Assembly (NCBI GenBank): GCA_964547525.1
Contig: CAZJOD010000033.1
Span: 1-26,872 of the forward strand
DNA length: 26,872 nt
Source of the DNA: CAZJOD01 sp964547525
GTDB taxonomy: Bacteria > Bacillota > Clostridia > JAAYHZ01
Reading direction: 5' to 3'
In this document: positions 1 through 5,882 of the stretch, piece by piece
Layout of the letters: each line of letters starts with the position of its first letter
How positions within the stretch are numbered: position 1 is the stretch's first letter
The notes under the pieces: generated by a model
The model's database searches: none
What the model was told of the DNA's origin: nothing
Seen by the model: the letters and a program-made list of their open reading frames with translations, nothing else
Position numbers and translations under genes: made by a program

Positions 1-49
1 ATACCTGATAAGACTGAACTGTAATTGAAATCATAACCGACTACTTTGG

Positions 50-79
50 TTGCGACCATAGGCCACACTGTGATATAAT
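50..79 (+). promoter_or_regulatory. Promoter for the DtxR-family gene
   Basis: A -35-like TTGCGA at 50-55 and a perfect -10 TATAAT at 74-79 are separated by 18 bp. The -10 is preceded by TG (TGATATAAT, 71-79), making it an extended -10. The predicted transcript would start near 86 and carry a leader of about 130 nt before the repressor gene. Confidence 0.65.
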
Positions 80-101
80 TATTGTAAATGTGAGTTTTTT
101 T

Positions 102-147
102 CGTGTATTGGAAGAACCGTCTGTCGGAATGTTCTACACGGGTTTTT
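102..147 (+). terminator. Leader hairpin with T-run ahead of the repressor gene
   Basis: CGTGTA (102-107) pairs with TACACG (135-140), and GAAC (114-117) pairs with GTTC (131-134) across a one-sided bulge, with CCG/CGG at the tip. TTTTT follows at 143-147. The shape is that of an intrinsic terminator. Because it lies between the 50-79 promoter and the gene, it could act as an attenuator. The alternative is that it ends a transcript from further left. No known riboswitch class was recognised. Confidence 0.35.
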
Positions 148-213
148 ATAGTCGATTTTTAAATAAACGTTACAAGTTTTTACATTAGAAATATAAAAAA
201 GTAGGTGATTTAA

Positions 214-594
214 ATAAAAATACATGAATCTGCGGAAAATTATCTGGAAACTATATTGATGTTAAAAAACAAAAACGGCAATGTGCGTTCTATAGATATA
301 GCAAACGAACTGAATTTTTCAAAACCAAGCATTAGTAACGCTATGAAGCTTTTCCGTGAATCCGGGTATATTATAATGGATGAAAACGGTCATATTAATC
401 TGACTGAAACCGGGTTGGAAATAGCCGAACAAGTTTATGAACGCCATCGTTTATTGACAAAATGGCTTGTTTTATTGGGTGTAAACGAAAAAACGGCAAG
501 AGAAGACGCTTGCCGCATAGAGCATGTTATAAGTGATGAAACATTTGATAAAATCAAAATTCATGTAAATAATGTCCATAATATAAATATTTAA
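214..594 (+). CDS. DtxR/MntR-family metal-dependent transcriptional repressor (short form), apparent ATA start
   Basis: This is a 126-residue metalloregulator of the DtxR/MntR family, which represses metal-uptake genes when loaded with Fe(II) or Mn(II). The winged helix lies at about residues 15-65, with a recognition-helix region around FSKPSISNAMK. A dimerisation/metal segment follows. H78 (YERHRLL) and C100, E103, H104 (ACRIEH) line up with DtxR ligands His79, Cys102, Glu105 and His106, so the cysteine is DtxR-like rather than MntR-like. The C-terminal SH3/FeoA domain is absent, as in other short clostridial homologues. The start is inferred. The family N-terminus, normally MKIHESAENYLETI, is encoded here from 214, but codon 1 is ATA. 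AGGTG at 203-207 is correctly spaced for it. The first conventional starts (TTG 256, ATG 259) would delete the first helix and its metal-site residues. Target genes are not identifiable here. Confidence 0.85.
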   Translation: MKIHESAENYLETILMLKNKNGNVRSIDIANELNFSKPSISNAMKLFRESGYIIMDENGHINLTETGLEIAEQVYERHRLLTKWLVLLGVNEKTAREDACRIEHVISDETFDKIKIHVNNVHNINI

Positions 595-624
595 TTATAA
601 TTTAACTACAATAGCTCTTTTTAC

Positions 625-1776
625 TTAACCGGTTATCCACTTTTCATCAAAAACCGCCATATCAAGATCGGATGTCATGGGGCGTACATTACGATAATGG
701 CTTATCCCTAAAAGAATCTTTCCGTCATCAAGCTGAATAATGCCATGATTGGACAGTTGATTGCCGCCTGTTTCATCAGCGATTATTTTCGGAGCGGACC
801 ATGATTTTCCACCGTCTTTTGATAGAACGGCCGCTAAAGGATGTCTAGGGTGTTGGGTGATTGAAGATACATTATTCCATACCGTAAGTAAATTACCACT
901 TTGCAGCTTTATCATCCTGCACATTGATTCGGGTGCAGGTAGAGGTGACGGTACCGATGGGCTCCATGTTTCTCCTCCATCTGTCGAATCCGTTTGATAC
1001 AGAAAACCACCTTTTGTCCTAAATAGTGCAAACAAACTATTCGGACCGGTTTCAACAGGTTGAACCTCCATCACTCCCCTTGGCGTATCAACAGTAATTT
1101 CACCGCTTCTACGCCAGGACGTACCGTTGTCGTCCGATAAGAGGCATACACCGGTATAGTGTTGCACCGGTCTATCAGAATCACCGATACGATCCGAATC
1201 CAAAAAAGTAACAACCATTACTATTCTTCCACTTTGTAATCGAATCACACTGTCGATGGATCCGTAAAAGCCTACACCCGGTAACTCTTTACCCCCCGAT
1301 ATCAATTGCCAAGGTATTTCGCAGCTCTGTTCAAAACTTAATCCTCCGTTATTTGAATGTCTTACATATACACGTGTACTACTCTTAAAATAGTCACTAC
1401 CCTTTTTTATGGTTCGTGTTTTAGAGTCAACTTCGATATTATGCCTGGTACGGGTATGAAACATAAATGTTTCACTTGAATTTTCCAATCTTAAAATATG
1501 CATAAAGTACGGTACGCCGCCTAAATAATCAGCCATAAGAACCTGAGGGTCTGACCATGTCAAACCGCGGTCTTCCGATATGGAGTAGAGTTTAACGGCA
1601 TTACCCGAGCATTCGTCATAATCGTAAGCACTCCAATACAGCATAACTTTTCCGTCTGCAAATTGATAAAATTTTGGTTCCTGATGATAGTCGCTTCCAA
1701 TACCTCCGCGTATAAATTGAAAATAACCAAGATTCCCGGGTTTGTAACTTAAAGGTGTAATTGATGCAATTTTCAT
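625..1776 (-). CDS. Sialidase-like (BNR/Asp-box) beta-propeller protein
   Basis: This 383-residue protein is built as a sialidase-type six-bladed propeller. Five Asp-box repeats (SxDxGxxW) are visible at residues 67-74, 141-148, 214-221, 264-271 and 319-326. The EVQPVETG segment (about 237-244) followed by an FRT arginine resembles the BNR_2 core. There is no signal peptide or membrane segment, so it is probably cytoplasmic. It could be an exo-sialidase (GH33-like) or another propeller glycosidase, but the substrate cannot be fixed because no sialic acid catabolic genes are nearby. The ATG start has a strong GGAGGG four bases upstream. It is transcribed alone, converging on the DtxR-type gene with only about 30 bp between stops. 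It looks somewhat less AT-rich than its neighbours, which could suggest acquisition. Confidence 0.8.
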   Translation of the reverse strand: MKIASITPLSYKPGNLGYFQFIRGGIGSDYHQEPKFYQFADGKVMLYWSAYDYDECSGNAVKLYSISEDRGLTWSDPQVLMADYLGGVPYFMHILRLENSSETFMFHTRTRHNIEVDSKTRTIKKGSDYFKSSTRVYVRHSNNGGLSFEQSCEIPWQLISGGKELPGVGFYGSIDSVIRLQSGRIVMVVTFLDSDRIGDSDRPVQHYTGVCLLSDDNGTSWRRSGEITVDTPRGVMEVQPVETGPNSLFALFRTKGGFLYQTDSTDGGETWSPSVPSPLPAPESMCRMIKLQSGNLLTVWNNVSSITQHPRHPLAAVLSKDGGKSWSAPKIIADETGGNQLSNHGIIQLDDGKILLGISHYRNVRPMTSDLDMAVFDEKWITG

Positions 1777-1839
1777 TGTACCCTCCTTACGTTTTATTTT
1801 AATCTATAAAAAACAGAATTAGTTAATAATTTTAATACA

Positions 1840-1848
1840 AGTATACCA
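1840..1848 (-). promoter_or_regulatory. Extended -10 of a probable promoter for the sialidase-like gene
   Basis: The minus strand reads TGGTATACT here, a TGnTATAMT extended -10, about 64 bp upstream of the start codon at 1776. The -35 region is only a T-rich stretch without a clear TTGACA match, so the call rests on the extended -10 and its position. Confidence 0.35.
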
Positions 1849-1933
1849 TTTCAATATCAGCTAAAAACATCATATTTAGTTGTAATAAGATATCTATGTT
1901 ACCTAATTATATAATATGGAACTATAACAAAAA

Positions 1934-1970
1934 TAATTCCACTGTAAAAAGTGTTCTTACAGTGGAATTA
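1934..1970 (-). terminator. Perfect 14-bp hairpin with T-run, minus-strand terminator
   Basis: TAATTCCACTGTAA (1934-1947) is the exact reverse complement of 1957-1970, around a 9-nt loop. On the minus strand the hairpin runs into TATTTTTG, as an intrinsic terminator should. On the plus strand the following bases are A-rich, so termination is predicted only for leftward transcription. It could end the dapF-dapL transcript or a separate small RNA from the structured region just upstream. Confidence 0.65.
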
Positions 1971-1989
1971 TAAAAATGTCCAAATAAAA

Positions 1990-2100
1990 TTATCACGGTT
2001 AAGGGGAGCATGTATTAAACAAGGCGCCTAAATTAACAAATATACTTGCTCCACCTATAAACTCGTGACAATTTAATAAATATCACAACCTGCGTTTATC
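1990..2100 (-). ncRNA. Candidate structured RNA with alternative stems
   Basis: Read on the minus strand: ATAAAC (2099-2094) pairs with GTTTAT (2062-2057), enclosing GTGATA (2086-2081) paired with TGTCAC (2070-2065). The same TTGTCACG segment (2071-2064) can instead pair over 8 bp with CGTGATAA (1997-1990), enclosing a GGAGCA/TGCTCC stem with a GTAT/ATAC extension. The terminator-like hairpin 1934-1970 lies about 20 nt downstream. These are directly visible complementarities. That they form an expressed RNA is inference. I did not recognise an SRP, 6S, S-box, T-box, lysine, THF, c-di-GMP or Mn riboswitch consensus. Confidence 0.3.
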
Positions 2101-2142
2101 TTTCTATTTTTAAATATACGACGCCTTCGGATTTATTATATA

Positions 2143-2178
2143 GGATACATTTTTAAACTTGATTTTAAAAATGTATCC
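2143..2178. repeat. Perfect 15-bp inverted repeat (hairpin)
   Basis: GGATACATTTTTAAA at 2143-2157 is the exact reverse complement of 2164-2178, around a 6-nt loop (CTTGAT). It directly abuts the next hairpin with no spacer. There is no T-run on the exit side on either strand, so it is not a standard terminator by itself. Confidence 0.7.
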
Positions 2179-2209
2179 AACGCAAGGCCGCTCGATGGGA
2201 CCTTGCGTT
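2179..2209 (-). terminator. 9-bp hairpin just downstream of dapL
   Basis: AACGCAAGG (2179-2187) is the exact reverse complement of CCTTGCGTT (2201-2209). It sits about 14 bp past the dapL stop codon on the minus strand. The T-run (ATTTTT) comes only about 6 nt after the stem, within the next hairpin, so termination here is plausible but atypical. Confidence 0.4.
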
Positions 2210-2222
2210 TCACTTAATCAAT

Positions 2223-3449
2223 TTAATATTTTTGTTTTATCCTGTCGATAGCCCTTACAGTGTTTTCTCTGCTTCCGAAAGCGGTTAGTCTGAAATACCC
2301 CTGACCACAAGGTCCGAATCCTACACCCGGTGTTCCCACAATATTCACTTCGTTCAACAGTTTATCAAAAAATTGCCATGAATCAAGTCCGTCAGGAGTT
2401 TTAAGCCATATATACGGAGCATTGACTCCCCCGAATACAGTGAAGCCGGCATCTATAAGTCCGGTACGAATAATCGATGCGTTATCCATATAATAATCTA
2501 TTAAGGAGCAAATTTGCTCTCTGCCTTCCGGAGTATATACTGCCGCGGCCCCTTTTTGAATAATATACGGTGAACCGTTGAACTTTGTAGTTTGACGTCT
2601 ATTCCACAATTTATTTAATGAGTAAGGTTCTCCTGTTTCGGTATATCCTAAAACTTCTTTTGGTACAACAGTGTACGCACACCGTGTTCCTGTAAAACCT
2701 GCGTTTTTTGAAAAGCTTCTGAACTCTATAGCCACTTCTTTGGCTCCTTGTATTTCATATATGCTGTGAGGAACGTCCGCTTCTCTAATATACGCTTCAT
2801 ATGCAGCGTCATATAATATAACGGATTTGTTTTGCTTTGCATAATCAACCCATTTTTTAAGTTCTTCTTTCGACAAAGTCATTCCTGTAGGATTATTAGG
2901 ATAGCACAGGTATATTATATCGACTTTTACTTCGGGTAACGATGGTCTGAAGTTGTTCTCTGCGTTACATGGCAAATAAACTATGTTGCTCCACTTTCCG
3001 TTTTCAAGTATCCCGGCTCTCCCGGCCATGACGTTAGTATCTACATATACCGGGTATACAGGATCGGTTACAGCTATCTTATTATCCAAACCGAATATTT
3101 CCTGTATGTTTCCGGTGTCGCATTTTGATCCGTCACTTATAAACACCTCATCTGTATCCAGATTAATACCTCTTGTTAAATAATCATACTCTATAACTTT
3201 TTCAATTAAAAATTCATATCCTTGCTCAGGACCATAACCTTTAAATGTGCTTTCTTTACCCATTTCATCAACTGCTTTGTGAAGCTCGCATATGATCTTA
3301 TCGGTCAAAGGCCTTGTAACATCACCAATCCCAAGCTTTATCACATCAGCATCAGGATTTTCTGCGGTATATTTCTTAACTCTTTTTGCTATTTCGGAAA
3401 ACAAATAGCTTCCCGGTAACTTTAGGTAGTTCTCATTAATTTTTGCCAT
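2223..3449 (-). CDS. dapL: LL-diaminopimelate aminotransferase
   Basis: This PLP-dependent class I/II aminotransferase converts L-tetrahydrodipicolinate plus glutamate directly to LL-2,6-diaminopimelate. It bypasses the acyl-blocked DapD/ArgD/DapE steps. At 408 residues it has the usual DapL length. The N-terminus (LPGSYLFSEIAKRV, then IKLGIGDVTRPL) is highly characteristic. The PLP-binding lysine is K248 in SFSKNAGFTGTR, with the upstream YPNNPTG and YDAAYEAYI motifs. The ATG start at 3449 has AGGGAG upstream. It lies 12 bp downstream of dapF, and the two encode consecutive steps, so they form an operon transcribed leftward. DapL is typical of many Clostridia, cyanobacteria, chlamydiae and plants. 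No defects were seen. Confidence 0.96.
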   Translation of the reverse strand: MAKINENYLKLPGSYLFSEIAKRVKKYTAENPDADVIKLGIGDVTRPLTDKIICELHKAVDEMGKESTFKGYGPEQGYEFLIEKVIEYDYLTRGINLDTDEVFISDGSKCDTGNIQEIFGLDNKIAVTDPVYPVYVDTNVMAGRAGILENGKWSNIVYLPCNAENNFRPSLPEVKVDIIYLCYPNNPTGMTLSKEELKKWVDYAKQNKSVILYDAAYEAYIREADVPHSIYEIQGAKEVAIEFRSFSKNAGFTGTRCAYTVVPKEVLGYTETGEPYSLNKLWNRRQTTKFNGSPYIIQKGAAAVYTPEGREQICSLIDYYMDNASIIRTGLIDAGFTVFGGVNAPYIWLKTPDGLDSWQFFDKLLNEVNIVGTPGVGFGPCGQGYFRLTAFGSRENTVRAIDRIKQKY

Positions 3450-3461
3450 AAAATTCTCCCT

Positions 3462-4304
3462 CTAAATGTTAGTAATATCAATTTCGCCTTTAAAAACCTC
3501 GGTAGCAGGACCTGTCATAAAAATGTGACCTGTCGCACAGTCCCACTCTATGGTTAATTCGCCTCCTAGCAGAATGATTTTAGCTTTCCTTTCGCTCATA
3601 TCGTTTAAAACGGATGCAACTAATACTGCACATGCACCCGTACCACAAGCTAAGGTTTCACCGGCACCTCTTTCCCAAACCCGCATTTTTAAAGTTGTCC
3701 GGTCAATAACCTGAACAAATTCGGCATTTATTTTTTTAGGGTATAAAGGATGGGTTTCCATAATAGGACCGTATTTATAAAGATCAAACTTATCCGTATC
3801 TTCTACATATGATACTGCATGGGGGTTACCCATAGAAACACATGTTACCAAGAATTCCTTATCTAAAACATAAACCGGTTGACTTTTAAATAATTCCATA
3901 TCCGAATTAACCGGTATGTGTTTCGGAATTAGAATAGGTTCTCCCATGTCCACTCTGACCGTTTCCACTTTTTGGTCTCTTACATTTAAAGTCAAGTATT
4001 TAACACCTGCAAGAGTCTCTATACCAATTTCTTTTTTATCTGTCAATCTGTTATCATAAACATATTTGCCCACACAACGGATGGCGTTTCCACACATTTC
4101 AGCTTCAGAACCGTCTGAATTGAACATTCTCATTTTAAAATCCGTAATATTTGAAGGCATTATTAACACCAAACCGTCCGAGCCTATTCCAAAATGCCGG
4201 TCACTGACAAACTTTGCGACCTTTTGAGGGTCATAGACATTTTCTTCGAAACAGTTAACATATATATAATCATTCCCTGCTCCATGCATTTTTGTAAATC
4301 TCAT
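3462..4304 (-). CDS. dapF: Diaminopimelate epimerase
   Basis: This enzyme racemises LL-diaminopimelate to meso-diaminopimelate, the precursor of lysine and of DAP-type peptidoglycan cross-links, using a PLP-independent two-cysteine mechanism. The 280-residue length is normal. Catalytic cysteines are C71 (EAEMCGNAIRC) and C220 (ETLACGTGACA). The N-terminal signature KMHGAGNDYIYVN and FGIGSDGL are intact. The start ATG has AGAGGTAG a few bases upstream. It is the first gene of a dapF-dapL operon, behind a strong promoter (4335-4362). It acts immediately after DapL in the pathway. Confidence 0.97.
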   Translation of the reverse strand: MRFTKMHGAGNDYIYVNCFEENVYDPQKVAKFVSDRHFGIGSDGLVLIMPSNITDFKMRMFNSDGSEAEMCGNAIRCVGKYVYDNRLTDKKEIGIETLAGVKYLTLNVRDQKVETVRVDMGEPILIPKHIPVNSDMELFKSQPVYVLDKEFLVTCVSMGNPHAVSYVEDTDKFDLYKYGPIMETHPLYPKKINAEFVQVIDRTTLKMRVWERGAGETLACGTGACAVLVASVLNDMSERKAKIILLGGELTIEWDCATGHIFMTGPATEVFKGEIDITNI

Positions 4305-4334
4305 AATCTACCTCTTTACATACAATTTAACCCT

Positions 4335-4362
4335 ATTATATCATTTTAATTCCCGGTTTCAA
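4335..4362 (-). promoter_or_regulatory. Promoter of dapF-dapL
   Basis: On the minus strand: -35 TTGAAA (complement of 4357-4362), 16 bp, then -10 TATAAT (complement of 4335-4340), preceded by TGA to give the extended TGATATAAT. The predicted transcription start is about 20-25 nt upstream of the dapF start codon, so the leader is short and leaves no room for a riboswitch. Confidence 0.75.
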
Positions 4363-4425
4363 GCCAAATATGTTTTTTACATATGTTGAAGCCCCTATTT
4401 TTGTAATGAGTTTTACAGTGAAATC

Positions 4426-5589
4426 TTAACTACCACTATTTTTAATTTTTATTTTGAATGAAATTACACCAAGAAAACCCAAACATGCGGTAAATACCAG
4501 TCCGAAAGTCATCGCACCCACATCGCTGAACAAACCTGTAATAAAAGGTCCCGCCAGCATACCCAAACCGTATACGGCCTGAAAAAAACCCATGGCACTA
4601 CCTTTTTTATCATCGGGAATTTCATTCACACTACCGGTCATCAATAGTGGAAATACAATTCCATTGGCAAAGCCTCCTATAATCTGCGTTAAAAATAAAA
4701 CATTCAAGTTTTTTGTAAACGGTATAAACAATAATGATATTGAATATATAAAAAATCCAAATTGAACTGTTCTTCTTGAAGAAAATCTTTTAGCAAAAAA
4801 AACTCCACTCAATGCTGCGGCCGGTATTCCGGGCAAAGTGGATAATGATGTTAATAGACCCAGTTGTTTCTCAGTCGCTCCTATGGCTTGTGCTATAACA
4901 GGTGTAAAACCATATACTGTAGCAAAAGTCATAAACTGCATAACTACGGCAAGTAAAGAGTTACGAATTAACTCCTTTGATTTTAAGACTGTAAACAATG
5001 ATTTCAAAGTTAACGGTTCTCTTTGTATTACCCGTTCTTCTTTTAATATCAAACATAAAATCAACGCCGTCAAAGCCGCTCCACCGGCGTATAAAAAGGT
5101 ATACTCGGTTCCCACCGAAAAAGCGATTAACCCTCCAACATATGTTGCGGCAACTTGCCCTATTTTCATTACCGAAGATATGTAACCTATTGATTTGGCT
5201 GAGTCGTCACCTTTAAACATGGATATAAAAAATACAGGAAAAACTACCCATGCAGATGCACCTATCCCTGATATAAATCGTGCCGCCAACGCACCTGTCG
5301 GTACTTGCAACCTATAAAATAACAGTGCCGCCACAAGTGATGAAATACATCCTGCAAAAATAACGGGTTTACGTTTTCCTGTCTTGTCGGATATAATTCC
5401 AACAGGTATACGTATTAAAAGCTGTGCAAACCCATATGAACCTATTATTAATCCTGTCATTTTGTATGTAGCTCCTAAGGATAACGAATAAGTTGACAGT
5501 ACAGGCACATATGTATATAGGGAAAACCAGTAAAGTCCTGTTATTAAAAAGAACAAACCGGTTTTAAATCCGGTTCTTTTAAAGTCCAT
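4426..5589 (-). CDS. MFS transporter, drug/sugar-efflux type, substrate unknown
   Basis: This is a polytopic inner-membrane protein of the major facilitator superfamily with about 12 hydrophobic segments over 387 residues. Between TM2 and TM3 lies the MFS motif A (GIISDKTGKRKP). A second, degenerate copy of the loop motif occurs mid-protein (FAKRFSSRRTVQFG). The start is set at 5589, not at the in-frame ATG at 5601. The Shine-Dalgarno GGAGGACAAT lies inside the codons after the 5601 ATG and ideally serves ATG 5589. The gene sits between dapF and the divergent aspartate kinase with its own promoter, so it may export a pathway product or an unrelated compound. Sequence alone does not tell. Confidence 0.88.
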   Translation of the reverse strand: MDFKRTGFKTGLFFLITGLYWFSLYTYVPVLSTYSLSLGATYKMTGLIIGSYGFAQLLIRIPVGIISDKTGKRKPVIFAGCISSLVAALLFYRLQVPTGALAARFISGIGASAWVVFPVFFISMFKGDDSAKSIGYISSVMKIGQVAATYVGGLIAFSVGTEYTFLYAGGAALTALILCLILKEERVIQREPLTLKSLFTVLKSKELIRNSLLAVVMQFMTFATVYGFTPVIAQAIGATEKQLGLLTSLSTLPGIPAAALSGVFFAKRFSSRRTVQFGFFIYSISLLFIPFTKNLNVLFLTQIIGGFANGIVFPLLMTGSVNEIPDDKKGSAMGFFQAVYGLGMLAGPFITGLFSDVGAMTFGLVFTACLGFLGVISFKIKIKNSGS

Positions 5590-5676
5590 ATTGTCCTCCA
5601 TAAAATCCGGTTGACATTTAATACCGTATAAATAGAAAGTGGAATGTACGGTAAATTAAATTTTTCACACCAATGC

Positions 5677-5706
5677 ATTATATCACATTCATAATATCAC
5701 TTTGAA
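5677..5706 (-). promoter_or_regulatory. Promoter of the leftward MFS gene
   Basis: On the minus strand: TTCAAA (complement of 5701-5706) as a weak -35, an 18-bp spacer, then TATAAT (complement of 5677-5682) with an upstream TGA (extended TGATATAAT). A GTGATATTAT copy lies inside the spacer. The leader of about 80 nt contains a TACCGTA/TACGGTA inverted repeat (about 5619-5655). Confidence 0.6.
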
Positions 5707-5747
5707 ATTTTTTCACAAAAAAATACTTTAAATAATATAATGAACTA

Positions 5748-5774
5748 AACCCGATTTAACTGAAAAATCCGGTT
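5748..5774. repeat. Small inverted repeat between divergent promoters
   Basis: AACCCGATTT (5748-5757) faces AAATCCGGTT (5765-5774), with nine of ten positions pairing and a 7-nt loop. It lies 20 bp upstream of the aspartate kinase -35. It may be an operator or a chance hairpin. Confidence 0.3.
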
Positions 5775-5793
5775 CCCAATTGCAAAAAAACAC

Positions 5794-5821
5794 TTGACAG
5801 GACTATACATTCATATATAAT
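5794..5821 (+). promoter_or_regulatory. Promoter of the aspartate kinase gene
   Basis: A consensus -35 TTGACA (5794-5799) and a consensus -10 TATAAT (5816-5821) are separated by 16 bp. The start would be near 5828, leaving a leader of about 55 nt with no sign of a lysine riboswitch. Feedback control is therefore more likely at the enzyme's ACT domains. Confidence 0.8.
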
Positions 5822-5882
5822 TGCATAACAGGGCATAATATAAAATCAGTATTTGTTTCAATGATTAATGGAGGTTATAAAA

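Larger units (their letters stand above)
1777..2222. other. 446-bp gene-free stretch rich in hairpins
   Basis: No convincing ORF is seen on either strand. From right to left it holds two abutting hairpins (2179-2209 and 2143-2178), a minus-strand structured-RNA candidate (about 1990-2100), a terminator-like hairpin (1934-1970), and a likely promoter for the sialidase-like gene (-10 TATACT, complement of 1840-1845). The pieces are listed separately. Confidence 0.7.

Noticed and set aside
761..997. Plus-strand ORF of 78 codons and similar short ORFs opposite dapL, MFS, glucan synthase and addAB genes
   Set aside because: They are antisense shadows of well-supported genes, with no ribosome site or recognisable protein family.
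1990..2100. Mn (yybP-ykoY) riboswitch, suggested by AAGGGGAGCA on the plus strand
   Set aside because: Only the short GGGGAG string resembles it. The second conserved half is missing and the strand points at no start codon on that side.
5590..5601. Upstream ATG of the leftward MFS gene as start
   Set aside because: The Shine-Dalgarno GGAGG lies within the codons immediately following it and is ideally spaced for ATG 5589.
5868..5882. Upstream ATG of the aspartate kinase gene as start
   Set aside because: It overlaps the GGAGG ribosome site. ATG 5883 begins the family-typical MKVAKFGGSS.
5829..5882. Lysine riboswitch in the aspartate kinase leader
   Set aside because: The predicted leader is about 55 nt, far too short, and has none of the conserved lysine-riboswitch segments.
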